A stretch of DNA of 11,646 nt, taken from an uncultured Bordetella sp. Its GTDB lineage: Bacteria; Pseudomonadota; Gammaproteobacteria; Burkholderiales; Burkholderiaceae_B. The notes beneath the pieces were generated by a model. That model saw only the letters and a program-made list of their open reading frames with translations. It searched no databases and was not told the DNA's origin. The translations under genes were made by a program, and so were the position numbers. The stretch is from positions 1 to 11,646 of the forward strand of contig CALGFL010000058.1 of the NCBI GenBank assembly GCA_937881145.1, in the 5' to 3' direction. Positions 1 through 7,456 of this stretch are shown one piece after another; positions within the stretch are counted from its first letter, which is position 1; every line of letters begins with the position of its first letter.

Positions 1-3000
1 TCATCTGGCAGCCATTGCACACGCCCAGCGCAAACACATCCGGACGCACGAAGAAGGCCGCAAACTGATCGGCCCGACCGCCATTGCCGCGAATGGTTCG
101 GGCCCAGCCCTCGCCCGCACCGAGCACGTCGCCATAGCTGAACCCGCCCACCGCGACCAGCCCGCGCACGTCCCGCAGATGCGCCCGCCCCTGCAGCAGA
201 TCGGTCATGTGGACGTCCACGGATTCGAAGCCGGCCTTGTCGAAAGCCCAGGCCATTTCGACCTGGCTGTTGCAGCCCTGCTCGCGCAGGATGGCCACGC
301 GCGGGCGCTTGCCGGAAGCGATGAAGGGCGCGGCGATGTCTTCCTGCGGGTTGAAGGTGACGCGCGGCGCCAGTCCCGGATCGGCGGCGTCCTTCCAGAC
401 GTCGAACTCGGCCTGGGCGCAGGCGGGGTTGTCGCGCAGCAGCATGATCTCGCGGCTGACTTCGCTCCAGGCGCTGCCCAGATCGGCGCGCGGCTGGCCC
501 CAGATCTTCTGCCCGTCGCGGTAGAACTCGATCTCGTCGCCGTCGTTCAGGCCGCCGATGACGTGCGCGTACTTCGACAGGCCCGCGCCGCGCAGCACCT
601 GCATGACGGCGTCGCGCTGCGACATCGGCACCTGGATGACGGCGCCGGCCTCTTCCGAGAAGAGCGCCTTGAGCGTGAGCTCCTCGCGCTGCACGGCCAC
701 CTGCTCGGCGCGGATCTTGAAGTCGCCCCAGTCGGCCGAGTTGGGGTCGAAGGTGAGCATGTCGAGGTTGACCGACACGCCGGTGTGGCCGGCCAGCGCC
801 ATCTCGACCAGCGTGGCGAACAGGCCGCCGTCGGAACGGTCGTGATAGGCCAGGATGATGCCGGCCTCGGCCAGGGTGCGGATGGTGATGAAGAAGGCCC
901 GCAGATCCTGTGCTCGGTCGATGTCGGGCACGGTCTCGCCGACCTGGCCGTAGACCTGCGCGAGGATGGAGCCGCCCATGCGGTGGCGGCCCTGGCCCAG
1001 GTCGATGAGGATGAGCGCCGTGTCGCCCGCGTCGGTGCGCAGCCGCGGCGTGAGGCTGGCGCGCGCGTCCTTGACGGGCGCGAAGGCGGTGACGATGAGC
1101 GAGACCGGCGCCACCACCTGGCGCTGTTCGTCGCCCTCTTGCCATGAGGTCTTCATGGAGAGGGAATCCTTGCCCACCGGGATGGACAGGCCGACGATCT
1201 GGCACAGCTCGCTCACGGCCGTGACGGTGTCGTAGAGCGCCGCGTCCTGGCCCGGCGCGCCGCAGGCGGCCATCCAGTTGGCCGACAGCTTGATGTCTTC
1301 GATCTGGGCCACGTCGGCGGCGGCCAGGTTGGTCAGCGCCTCGGCCACGGCCATGCGGCCCGAGGCCGGCGCGTCGATCACGGCGATGGGCGTGCGTTCG
1401 CCCATGGACATGGCCTCGCCGCGAAAGCCCTCGTAGTCGGCCAGCGTGACGGCGCAGTCGGCCACCGGCACCTGCCAGGGACCGACCATCTGGTCGCGCG
1501 CGGACAGGCCGCCCACGGTGCGGTCGCCGATGGTGATGAGGAAGGTCTTGTTGGCCACCGTGGGATGGCGCAACACGCGGTAGGCGGCCTCGGTCAGGTC
1601 GATGCCGACCAGGTCGAGCTTGCCGGTTGCGCCGGGCAGGCGCTTGACGTCGCGCAGCATGCGCGGCGCCTTGCCCAGAATGACGTCGATGGGCACGTCC
1701 ACCGGGCGCACTTCGGCGGCAGGCTTGGGCTGGATTGCATCCAGGCCCGGCAGGCCTTCGCCGTCGACCACGCGCAACTGGCGCTCTTCGGTGGCCACGC
1801 CGACCACGGCATAGGGGCAGCGCTCGCGCCGCGCGATGGCGTCGAAGCGGTCCAGGTCCTGCGGCAGGATCGAGAGCACATAGCGCTCTTGCGATTCGTT
1901 GCTCCAGATCTCGGCGGGCGACATGCCGGACTCTTCGACCGGCACGCGCTTGAGGTCGAACACCGCGCCGCGCGCCGCGTCGTTGACCAGTTCGGGGAAA
2001 GCATTGGACAGTCCGCCCGCGCCCACGTCGTGGATGGCGATGATGGGGTTGCCGCTGCCCAGCTGCCAGCAGCGGTCGATGACTTCCTGCGCGCGGCGCT
2101 CGATCTCGGGGTTGCCGCGCTGCACGGAATCGAAGTCCAGGTCGGCCGAATTGCTGCCCACGCCCATGCTGGACGCGGCGCCGCCGCCCATGCCGATGCG
2201 CAGGCCCGGACCGCCCAGCTGGATGAGCAGCGCGCCCGGCGGGATCGGGTCTTTATGAGTCAGGCCCGCATCGATGCTGCCCAGGCCGCCGGCGATCATG
2301 ATGGGCTTGTGATAGCCCCAGCGCACCACGTCGTCACCCCGCCCCGCGGTCTGCTCATACGTGCGGAAATAGCCCAGCAGATTGGGCCGGCCGAATTCGT
2401 TGTTGAAGGCCGCGCCGCCCAGGGGGCCGTCGATCATGATCGACAGCGGCGTGGCGATGCGCTCGGGCAGGCCGTGGTGATCGGCTTCCCAGGGCTGCCT
2501 GGCCGGGTCCGCAAAACCCGGCAGGCGCAAATGCGACACGGTAAAGCCGGTGAGGCCGGCCTTGGGCTTGGAGCCGCGGCCGGTGGCCCCCTCGTCGCGG
2601 ATCTCGCCGCCGGCGCCGGTGGAAGCGCCGGGGAACGGCGCGATGGCGGTCGGGTGATTATGCGTCTCGACCTTCATCAGCGTGTGCACGGTGGCCTCGC
2701 GGCGGCGATACACCGGGCTCGCGCCGGCCAGGCCGGGAACGCCCGCCTCGAAGCGCTGCGCCGTGCCGCCTTCCATGACCGCGGCGTTGTCGGAATAGGC
2801 CACCACGGTACCGTTGGGCTGCGCCTTGTGCGTGGCGCGGATCATGCCAAAGAGCGTGCTCGGCTGCTCGGCGCCGTCGATCTTCCACTGCGCGTTGAAG
2901 ATCTTGTGGCGGCAGTGTTCGCTGTTGGCCTGCGCGAACATCATCAGCTCGACGTCGGTCGGGTCGCGCTCGAGCACGGCGAAGGCTTCGGCCAGATAGT

Positions 3001-3595
3001 CGATTTCGTCTTCGGACAGGGCCAGGCCCAGCGCGACGTTGGCCTGGACCAGCGCGGCGCGGCCCTGGGCCAACACCGGCACCGTGCGCACCGGCTTGCC
3101 GGCCAGCGGCGCGAACAGCGCCTGGCCGTCGAAGCCGGCGTCGACCACGGTTTCGGTCATGCGGTCGTGCAGGCAGGCGGCCGCCCGGGCCAGGGCGCTT
3201 TCGTCGAAGGACTTGCTGCCGAGCAGGCCACGCTCGGGCGTGAGCGTGTAGCGGATGCCGCGCTCGATGCGGCGCACCGCCGCCAGGCCGCAATTGCGGG
3301 CGATGTCGGTGGCCTTGCTGGCCCAGGGCGACACGGTGCCCAGGCGCGGGATGACCAGCAGTTCCAGTACCTTGGCCGAGGCGGCTTCGGCATTGGCCGG
3401 ATCGCCGTAATCGAGCAGTTCGGCCAGGCGCCCTGCGTCCTGCGCGCCGAGTTCGGCGTCGGCCAGGACAAAGTGTTCGTAGCGGGCCGAGACATCGGCG
3501 ACCGGCAAGCCGGCCTGTTTCAGCAGGGCAAGCAGACGTTCGCGGCGGAAGGCGGAGAGGACAGAGGAACCGGGCAGATGCTGGACGAAGGACAC
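1..3595 (-). CDS. purL: Phosphoribosylformylglycinamidine (FGAM) synthase, large single-chain form, 3' end cut off by the window
   Basis: This cytoplasmic enzyme converts FGAR, glutamine and ATP to FGAM in step 4 of de novo purine synthesis. The reading frame stays open for 1198 codons, from a GTG at 3595 to the left edge. Visible landmarks are the N-terminal [10 protein letters not shown] segment, [11 protein letters not shown] (about residues 224-234, catalytic-region His227), the glycine-rich [14 protein letters not shown]-binding loop (Met477), VGKDSLSM (807-814) and the glutaminase elbow GVCNGCQM (1191-1198) with nucleophile Cys1193. The frame is consistent at all of these points, so I see no frameshift. 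The partner glutaminase His and Glu lie outside the window; about 150 residues are missing compared with typical proteins of roughly 1300-1350 residues. The GTG start is chosen because it gives the N-terminus usual in homologues; it lacks a clear ribosome binding site and the frame is open further upstream. It follows the chaperone gene by 89 bp on the same strand. Confidence 0.97.
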   Translation of the reverse strand, partial: MSFVQHLPGSSVLSAFRRERLLALLKQAGLPVADVSARYEHFVLADAELGAQDAGRLAELLDYGDPANAEAASAKVLELLVIPRLGTVSPWASKATDIARNCGLAAVRRIERGIRYTLTPERGLLGSKSFDESALARAAACLHDRMTETVVDAGFDGQALFAPLAGKPVRTVPVLAQGRAALVQANVALGLALSEDEIDYLAEAFAVLERDPTDVELMMFAQANSEHCRHKIFNAQWKIDGAEQPSTLFGMIRATHKAQPNGTVVAYSDNAAVMEGGTAQRFEAGVPGLAGASPVYRRREATVHTLMKVETHNHPTAIAPFPGASTGAGGEIRDEGATGRGSKPKAGLTGFTVSHLRLPGFADPARQPWEADHHGLPERIATPLSIMIDGPLGGAAFNNEFGRPNLLGYFRTYEQTAGRGDDVVRWGYHKPIMIAGGLGSIDAGLTHKDPIPPGALLIQLGGPGLRIGMGGGAASSMGVGSNSADLDFDSVQRGNPEIERRAQEVIDRCWQLGSGNPIIAIHDVGAGGLSNAFPELVNDAARGAVFDLKRVPVEESGMSPAEIWSNESQERYVLSILPQDLDRFDAIARRERCPYAVVGVATEERQLRVVDGEGLPGLDAIQPKPAAEVRPVDVPIDVILGKAPRMLRDVKRLPGATGKLDLVGIDLTEAAYRVLRHPTVANKTFLITIGDRTVGGLSARDQMVGPWQVPVADCAVTLADYEGFRGEAMSMGERTPIAVIDAPASGRMAVAEALTNLAAADVAQIEDIKLSANWMAACGAPGQDAALYDTVTAVSELCQIVGLSIPVGKDSLSMKTSWQEGDEQRQVVAPVSLIVTAFAPVKDARASLTPRLRTDAGDTALILIDLGQGRHRMGGSILAQVYGQVGETVPDIDRAQDLRAFFITIRTLAEAGIILAYHDRSDGGLFATLVEMALAGHTGVSVNLDMLTFDPNSADWGDFKIRAEQVAVQREELTLKALFSEEAGAVIQVPMSQRDAVMQVLRGAGLSKYAHVIGGLNDGDEIEFYRDGQKIWGQPRADLGSAWSEVSREIMLLRDNPACAQAEFDVWKDAADPGLAPRVTFNPQEDIAAPFIASGKRPRVAILREQGCNSQVEMAWAFDKAGFESVDVHMTDLLQGRAHLRDVRGLVAVGGFSYGDVLGAGEGWARTIRGNGGRADQFAAFFVRPDVFALGVCNGCQM

Positions 3596-3627
3596 GATGC
3601 GGCCGAAGTGGGGGAGATCAAAAGCGG

Positions 3628-3633
3628 ATTTTA
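3628..3633 (-). promoter_or_regulatory. Possible -10 element for purL
   Basis: On the minus strand the hexamer TAAAAT occurs 32 bases before the chosen purL start, inside an AT-rich patch that stands out in the 89-bp gap. A start of transcription near 3621 would give a leader of about 26 bases. No convincing -35 lies at 16-18 bp: the nearest TTGCAA (3658-3663) is 24 bp away. Read-through from the upstream chaperone gene is an alternative source of purL transcript. Confidence 0.25.
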
Positions 3634-3684
3634 CCTTTTTGCGTTCCCGCTTCGGCGTTGCAACAGACCGGCGGCCAGACGGAA

Positions 3685-3882
3685 TCAGGCGGGCTGGACT
3701 TCGTAGCCGGCCTCTTCGATGGCCGCGCGCGCCTGGGCGGGGTCGGCACCCTCGATGGTGACCCGGTGGCTGGCCAGATCGGTCTTGACCTGGGCCGCCG
3801 GGGCCACCGCCTGCACGGCGCCGGTGATGGTCTTGACGCAATGCCCGCAGGTCATATCGGGAACGATGAATTCGGTGCTCAT
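3685..3882 (-). CDS. copZ: CopZ-like copper chaperone, single heavy-metal-associated (HMA) domain
   Basis: This small cytoplasmic protein of 65 residues consists of one HMA fold. The metal site is PDMTCGHC (residues 8-15), with Cys12 and Cys15 as the CxxC pair that binds Cu+. The rest follows the family pattern: a helix after the site, a [14 protein letters not shown] strand region, and the C-terminal AIEEAGYEV. The family passes Cu+ to the N-terminal domain of CopA or to CueR. The ATG at 3882 is chosen because AGGAG (3889-3893) sits six bases upstream and the protein then starts just before the domain; the frame continues upstream but only through the promoter region. It is divergent from copA and shares the regulatory gap with it. 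The symbol copZ is by function; a mercury-binding MerP-like role is less likely given the copA and cueR neighbours. Confidence 0.92.
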   Translation of the reverse strand: MSTEFIVPDMTCGHCVKTITGAVQAVAPAAQVKTDLASHRVTIEGADPAQARAAIEEAGYEVQPA

Positions 3883-3888
3883 GGGGGA

Positions 3889-3893
3889 CTCCT
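3889..3893 (-). promoter_or_regulatory. Ribosome binding site of the copper chaperone gene
   Basis: AGGAG on the minus strand, six bases before the ATG at 3882. It decides the start codon of this short gene, whose frame is otherwise open far upstream. Confidence 0.8.
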
Positions 3894-3910
3894 GATGAAG
3901 ATTCGAAACC

Positions 3911-3941
3911 AGCTTAAACCTTCCCATCATGGCAATGTCAA
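3911..3941 (-). promoter_or_regulatory. CueR-type promoter with 19-bp spacer driving the copper chaperone
   Basis: On the minus strand the -35 is TTGACA (3936-3941), followed by a 19-bp spacer and the -10 TAAGCT (3911-3916). The overlong spacer is the hallmark of promoters activated by MerR-family regulators. It contains an imperfect dyad, on the plus strand ACCTTCC-N7-GCAATGT (3918-3938). Transcription starting near 3904 would leave a leader of about 22 bases that includes the AGGAG site. The layout matches the one I recall for E. coli CueR-controlled copA. Binding by the CueR encoded at 6369-6758 is inferred. Confidence 0.85.
3918..3938. promoter_or_regulatory. CueR operator 1 (chaperone side)
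   Basis: This 21-bp imperfect dyad reads ACCTTCC-N7-GCAATGT on the plus strand. It matches operator 2 at 18 of 21 positions in the same orientation. Its right half is the weaker one: the reverse complement of GCAATGT is ACATTGC, against ACCTTCC on the left. Confidence 0.8.
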
Positions 3942-3955
3942 GCCTAAAATAGCGC

Positions 3956-3986
3956 TTGACCTTCCCACAATGGCAAGGTTGAGACT
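3956..3986 (+). promoter_or_regulatory. CueR-type promoter with 19-bp spacer driving copA-cueR
   Basis: The -35 is TTGACC (3956-3961), then a 19-bp spacer and the -10 GAGACT (3981-3986). The element aligns base for base in layout with the E. coli copA promoter as I remember it (TTGACC, 19 bp containing CTTCCCC and GGAAGG, then a weak -10). The weak -10 and long spacer imply low activity until CueR-Cu+ distorts the DNA. Transcription would start near 3993, leaving only about 17 bases before the ATG at 4010 or 35 before the ATG at 4028. Confidence 0.88.
3959..3979. promoter_or_regulatory. CueR operator 2 (copA side)
   Basis: This 21-bp dyad reads ACCTTCC-N7-GCAAGGT, with half-sites matching at 6 of 7 positions (ACCTTCC against ACCTTGC). 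It is the more symmetrical of the two operators and lies inside the copA spacer. Confidence 0.85.
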
Positions 3987-4009
3987 GACGTCGAACCGCT
4001 GACACGGGC

Positions 4010-6352
4010 ATGACGTCCGAACGCCAAATGAACACTTCTACCGAACTCGAACTCGAACTCGCCGTCACCGGCATGACCTGCGCCTCTTGCGTGCGCCGCG
4101 TCGAAAAGGCGCTGGCCAAGGTGCCCGGCGCGCGGCAGGCGAGCGTCAACCTGGCCACGGAGCGCGCCCAGGTGGTCTACGACCCGGCCGCGGGCACGCC
4201 CGATGATTTCGTCGCGGCCGTCGTCAAAGCCGGCTACGAAGCCCGCTCCATCGCCGCGCAGGATGATCACGCCCGCGAGCTGGCGCAGTCGCGCGACGCC
4301 GAGGCGCGGCGCCTGCGCCGCGATTTCTCGATCGCCCTGATCCTGGCCCTGCCCGTCTTCATCCTGGAGATGGGCGGCCATCTGCTGCCCGCCTGGCATC
4401 ACCTGATCGGCGCCACGCTGGGCCAGCGCGGCAGCCAGCTCGTGCAATTCGTCCTCACCAGCGCCGTGCTGGCCGGGCCGGGCCGGCGCTTCTTTACCGG
4501 CGGCCTGGCGGCCCTGCGGCGCCTGGCGCCCGAGATGAACACGCTAGTGGCGCTGGGCGCCGGCGCGGCCTGGCTCTATTCCACCGTGGCCGTCTTCGCC
4601 CCGCAGGCGCTGCCCGATAGCGCGCGGCAGGTGTATTTCGAATCGGCCGCCGTCATCGTCACCTTGATCCTGCTGGGGCGCATGCTCGAAGCGCGCGCAA
4701 AGGGTCGCACCGGCGCGGCCATCGGGCGGCTGGCGAGCCTGCAGCCGCAGACGGCCTGCGTGCTGCGCGACGGCCAGCCGCATGACGTGCCCATTGCGCA
4801 ACTGCGCGTGGGCGATGCCGTGCTGGTGCGGCCCGGCGAACGCATTCCCGCCGACGGCATCGTGATCGAAGGCCGCTCGTACGTGGACGAATCCATGCTC
4901 ACCGGCGAACCGGTGCCCGTGCAAAAGACCGTGGAGGCGCCGGTCACCGGCGGCACGCTCAACACGATGGGCGGCTTCACCCTGCGCGTCACGCACCTGG
5001 GCGCCGATACCGCGTTGGCGCGCATCATCCGCATGGTCGAGACCGCGCAAGGCGCGCGCCTGCCCATCCAGGCCCTGGTCGACCGCGTGACCGGCTGGTT
5101 CGTGCCGGCCGTGCTGGCGGCGGCGCTCGCCACTTTCGCAGCCTGGATGATCTGGGGCCCGGCGCCCGTGCTGCCCCATGCGCTGGTCAGCGCGGTGGCG
5201 GTGCTGATCATCGCCTGTCCCTGCGCCATGGGCCTGGCCACGCCGACCTCCATCATGGTGGGCACGGGCCGCGCCGCGGAACTGGGCGTGCTGTTCCGCC
5301 AGGGCGATGCGCTGCAGATGCTGCGCGACGTGGATGTCGTGGCCTTCGACAAGACGGGCACGCTGACCCTGGGTCGTCCGGCGTTGACGGATTGGGCCGA
5401 GGTCGACGAAGCCGGCAGGGTCGAGCGTCTCGCCTTGGATGGCATGAACCCGCAGGACGCATCGTCCGCCTTGCGCCTGCTGGCCTCGGCACAGGCCCGC
5501 TCGGAACATCCGATCGCGCGCGCCGTGGTGACGCTGGCGCAGGAACACGGGCTCGAACTGCTGCCCGTATCGGACTTCCAGGCCGTCGCCGGCGCAGGCA
5601 TCTCGGCACAGGTCGACGGCCATCTCTTGCTGGCGGGCTCCGAGCGCCTGATGACGGACCGCGGCATCGATGCTTCGGCGTTGTCCGGGCTGGCCGCGCT
5701 CACCGCCGACTGGGCCCGCGCCGGCAAGACGCCGATCTACATCGCCATCGACGACCGCATCCGCGCCATCGCCGCCGTGGCCGACCCGCTGCAGCCGTCG
5801 GCCGCGCAAGCCATCGCCGCGCTGCACGCGCTGGGCTTGCGCACCGCCATGGTCACTGGCGATCACCGCGACACGGCGCAGGCCGTGGCGCGCCGGCTCG
5901 GCATGGAAGACGTACGCGCGCAGGTGCTGCCCGAAGGCAAGATGCAGGCCATCGCCGATCTTCGCCGCGGCGGCCGCAAAGTGCTCTTCGTCGGCGACGG
6001 CATCAACGACGCGCCGGCGCTGGCCGCCGCCGACGTGGGCCTGGCCATCGGCAGCGGCACCGACGTCGCCATCGAAGCGGCGCAAGTCGTACTGCTGGGC
6101 AAGGATTTGCGCGGCGTGGCCGACGCCATCGGGCTCAGCCGCGCCACGCTGCGCAACATCCGGCAGAACCTGTTCTGGGCGTTCGTCTACAACATCGCGC
6201 TCATTCCGCTGGCGGCCGGCGTCCTGTACCCGGCCTTCGGCCTGCTGCTCTCGCCCATGCTGGCGGCGGGCGCCATGGCCTTGTCCAGCGTATTCGTCGT
6301 CAGCAATGCCCTGCGCCTGAAAGCCTTCCGGCCCGCGCGGGCCGGCGCCTGA
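4010..6352 (+). CDS. copA: Cu+-exporting P1B-1-type ATPase
   Basis: This inner-membrane pump of 780 residues exports Cu+ from the cytoplasm using ATP. One N-terminal HMA domain carries GMTCASC (residues 21-27). The hallmark motifs appear in order: TGEP of the actuator domain (298-301), the membrane CPC metal site (403-405), the DKTGTLT phosphorylation site (Asp447), SEHP of the nucleotide domain (498-501), TGDH (616-619) and GDGINDAP (662-669). Cu+-type signatures are the YN pair in transmembrane helix 7 (727-728) and MALSS in helix 8 (756-760), which argue against a Zn/Cd pump. Two starts are possible: ATG 4010 and ATG 4028. Neither has a good ribosome binding site, and the second lies nearer the conserved domain. 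A hexamer repeat just inside the gene encodes ELELEL. cueR follows 16 bp downstream, probably on the same transcript. Expression is likely induced by copper through the CueR promoter upstream. Confidence 0.97.
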   Translation: MTSERQMNTSTELELELAVTGMTCASCVRRVEKALAKVPGARQASVNLATERAQVVYDPAAGTPDDFVAAVVKAGYEARSIAAQDDHARELAQSRDAEARRLRRDFSIALILALPVFILEMGGHLLPAWHHLIGATLGQRGSQLVQFVLTSAVLAGPGRRFFTGGLAALRRLAPEMNTLVALGAGAAWLYSTVAVFAPQALPDSARQVYFESAAVIVTLILLGRMLEARAKGRTGAAIGRLASLQPQTACVLRDGQPHDVPIAQLRVGDAVLVRPGERIPADGIVIEGRSYVDESMLTGEPVPVQKTVEAPVTGGTLNTMGGFTLRVTHLGADTALARIIRMVETAQGARLPIQALVDRVTGWFVPAVLAAALATFAAWMIWGPAPVLPHALVSAVAVLIIACPCAMGLATPTSIMVGTGRAAELGVLFRQGDALQMLRDVDVVAFDKTGTLTLGRPALTDWAEVDEAGRVERLALDGMNPQDASSALRLLASAQARSEHPIARAVVTLAQEHGLELLPVSDFQAVAGAGISAQVDGHLLLAGSERLMTDRGIDASALSGLAALTADWARAGKTPIYIAIDDRIRAIAAVADPLQPSAAQAIAALHALGLRTAMVTGDHRDTAQAVARRLGMEDVRAQVLPEGKMQAIADLRRGGRKVLFVGDGINDAPALAAADVGLAIGSGTDVAIEAAQVVLLGKDLRGVADAIGLSRATLRNIRQNLFWAFVYNIALIPLAAGVLYPAFGLLLSPMLAAGAMALSSVFVVSNALRLKAFRPARAGA
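4043..4060 (+). repeat. Three tandem copies of GAACTC inside the 5' end of copA
   Basis: GAACTC is repeated three times in frame (4043-4048, 4049-4054, 4055-4060), giving Glu-Leu-Glu-Leu-Glu-Leu just before the HMA domain. A change in copy number would add or remove two residues without shifting the frame. Confidence 0.9.
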
Positions 6353-6368
6353 ACCCGGGGGACATCCC

Positions 6369-6758
6369 ATGAACATCGGACAAGCCGCCCAGGCCACCGG
6401 CATCTCGGCCAAGATGATCCGCTATTACGAATCCATAGGCCTCATTGTTCCTGCGGGGCGCACGGCGGCGGGCTACCGCACCTACACCGAGCAGGATCTG
6501 CATACGTTGCGCTTCGTGCGCCGCGCGCGCGGGCTGGGGTTTTCGGTGGAGCAGATGCACGAGCTGCTGGCATTGTGGCGCGACCGCAAGCGCGCCAGCT
6601 CGGACGTCAAGCGGGTGGCGTTGCAGCATGTGGAAGAACTGGAGCGCAAGGCGGCGGAGCTGCAGCAGATGGCCGATACGCTCAAGCATCTGGCGCGGAA
6701 CTGCTATGGGAATGATCGTCCGGAGTGTCCGATCATCGAGGAGTTGGAGAGGATTTAG
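6369..6758 (+). CDS. cueR: CueR-type copper-responsive MerR-family regulator
   Basis: This cytoplasmic DNA-binding protein of 129 residues activates copper-efflux promoters. The N-terminal winged helix-turn-helix starts MNIGQAAQATGISAKMIRYY and continues through GYRTY (35-39). A dimerization helix follows (about 80-110). The metal loop is CYGNDRPEC (112-120), with Cys112 and Cys120 at the same numbers as the Cu+ ligands of E. coli CueR. Ser77 occupies the position that is Ser in monovalent-metal sensors and Cys in divalent-metal MerR relatives, which supports a Cu+/Ag+/Au+ specificity. It lies 16 bp after copA with a GGGGGA ribosome-binding sequence seven bases before the ATG, so it is probably cotranscribed and autoinduced. 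It lacks the C-terminal Cys/His tail seen in some CueR proteins. Its obvious targets are the two dyads between the chaperone gene and copA. Confidence 0.95.
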   Translation: MNIGQAAQATGISAKMIRYYESIGLIVPAGRTAAGYRTYTEQDLHTLRFVRRARGLGFSVEQMHELLALWRDRKRASSDVKRVALQHVEELERKAAELQQMADTLKHLARNCYGNDRPECPIIEELERI

Positions 6759-6769
6759 GGAAGCGTGGT

Positions 6770-6786
6770 CGTCTTTCTTTAAGACG
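6770..6786 (+). terminator. Weak hairpin after cueR
   Basis: CGTCTT (6770-6775) pairs with AAGACG (6781-6786) around a TCTTT loop, 12 bases after the cueR stop. No U-run follows, so it is only a possible transcript end or stabilizer. Confidence 0.3.
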
Positions 6787-6800
6787 CAGAAGTTGAGTTC

Positions 6801-6896
6801 TTAAGGCGCCGAGGCTGCCCTGCGCAATTCCGATGCTCGCCGCTTCCGCGCCTGCGCTTCGGATTGCTCCGGGGTCCTCGGCTCACTGCGGCTTAA
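6801..6896. repeat. Long imperfect palindrome between convergent cueR and the 2H phosphoesterase gene
   Basis: The 149-bp gap between the two convergent genes holds no supportable gene, but it is highly structured. Nested arms pair in register: TTAAG (6801-6805) with CTTAA (6892-6896), GCCGAGG (6808-6814) with CCTCGGC (6876-6882), CCC (6818-6820) with GGG (6872-6874), and GCAAT-T-CCGA (6824-6833, one bulged T) with TCGGATTGC (6859-6867). Either strand as RNA would fold into a long hairpin. No U-run follows on either side. It may be a bidirectional transcript end, a stable 3' structure or a REP/MITE-like dispersed repeat. Which of these cannot be told from one copy. Confidence 0.6.
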
Positions 6897-6907
6897 CGCG
6901 TCGACTT

Positions 6908-7456
6908 TTAAAGACTTGGCGACGGCGTTTGGCCTATGAGCGGGAAAGTGTTTAGATCGCGGATCTTGCCCGCTTCCAGCGCTGCGACCGATAGCGCGTT
7001 AACTTCGCCCGATATTGCGATGCCGCGCGCGTTGAGCTCGTCGCACAGACGCTTGGCGTCGGCCTTGTCGCGCAAGACGCCTAGTGTGATGTGCGGCACG
7101 AAAGGGATGTCCAGATTCAGGTGCTCGGCCAGCGGTCCCCGATACAGCGCATCGTGCAGCCGCGACAGGCCGCTGTAGCCTCCGTCGGGCACGAGGTAGA
7201 CGTAGGCCAGGCCTGTGCGGGATTCCACGTTGAGCATTGCGTAGCGACAGGCGAAGGACACGGCCGGCATAGTGCGGCTCACTGTTTGCACGTGCTCAGT
7301 GTAGGCGCCGCCGGGCACGGCGCCGCAGCCGAAAGCCAGCGTGAAATGCGCCGGGACCACGCCGCGCTGCGGGTCGTGCTCGCGGCGTATCGACTCTATC
7401 GCTGCGGCGTCCGCGTCAGATAGCAACGGATAGGCGAGCGTATAGAGCGTAGCCAT
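6908..7456 (-). CDS. 2H phosphoesterase, LigT / 2'-5' RNA ligase-like family
   Basis: This predicted cytoplasmic protein of 182 residues has the two HxTx motifs of the 2H superfamily: HFTL (His37-Thr39) and HITL (His122-Thr124), about 85 residues apart as expected. Family members hydrolyse 2',3'-cyclic phosphates or 2'-5' linkages in RNA or nucleotides; the real substrate here is unknown. The start ATG (7454-7456) overlaps the rlmD stop by one base (TGATG), which implies one transcript and translational coupling. The pairing with an rRNA methyltransferase fits an RNA-related role but does not prove it. The frame is open far upstream inside rlmD, but that part is a shadow of rlmD. By my count the line at 6961-7020 is 60% GC against 72% in a line of rlmD, so the gene may be slightly atypical. 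Confidence 0.85.
   Translation of the reverse strand: MATLYTLAYPLLSDADAAAIESIRREHDPQRGVVPAHFTLAFGCGAVPGGAYTEHVQTVSRTMPAVSFACRYAMLNVESRTGLAYVYLVPDGGYSGLSRLHDALYRGPLAEHLNLDIPFVPHITLGVLRDKADAKRLCDELNARGIAISGEVNALSVAALEAGKIRDLNTFPLIGQTPSPSL

Noticed and set aside
1565..3706. A 713-codon open frame on the plus strand opposite purL
   Set aside because: It lies entirely antisense to the well-supported purL frame and just past it. It is rich in Gly, Ala, Arg, His and Asp without domain motifs, as expected from the mirror frame of high-GC coding DNA.
3883..4158. A longer form of the copper chaperone starting at 4158
   Set aside because: The extension crosses both CueR promoters and the start of copA. 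The ATG at 3882 has a good ribosome binding site and fits the HMA domain.
5392..6372. A 326-codon plus-strand frame inside copA
   Set aside because: It is a frame-shifted, Arg-rich reading of copA with no recognizable domain.
4544..6412. A 622-codon open frame on the minus strand opposite copA
   Set aside because: It is a shadow of copA with low-complexity Gln/Gly/Ala/His composition. CopA motifs are complete on the other strand.
6801..6906. A minus-strand open frame through the palindrome, with many Arg, Glu and Ala codons
   Set aside because: It has no start with a ribosome binding site, follows from the palindromic sequence itself and shows no domain.
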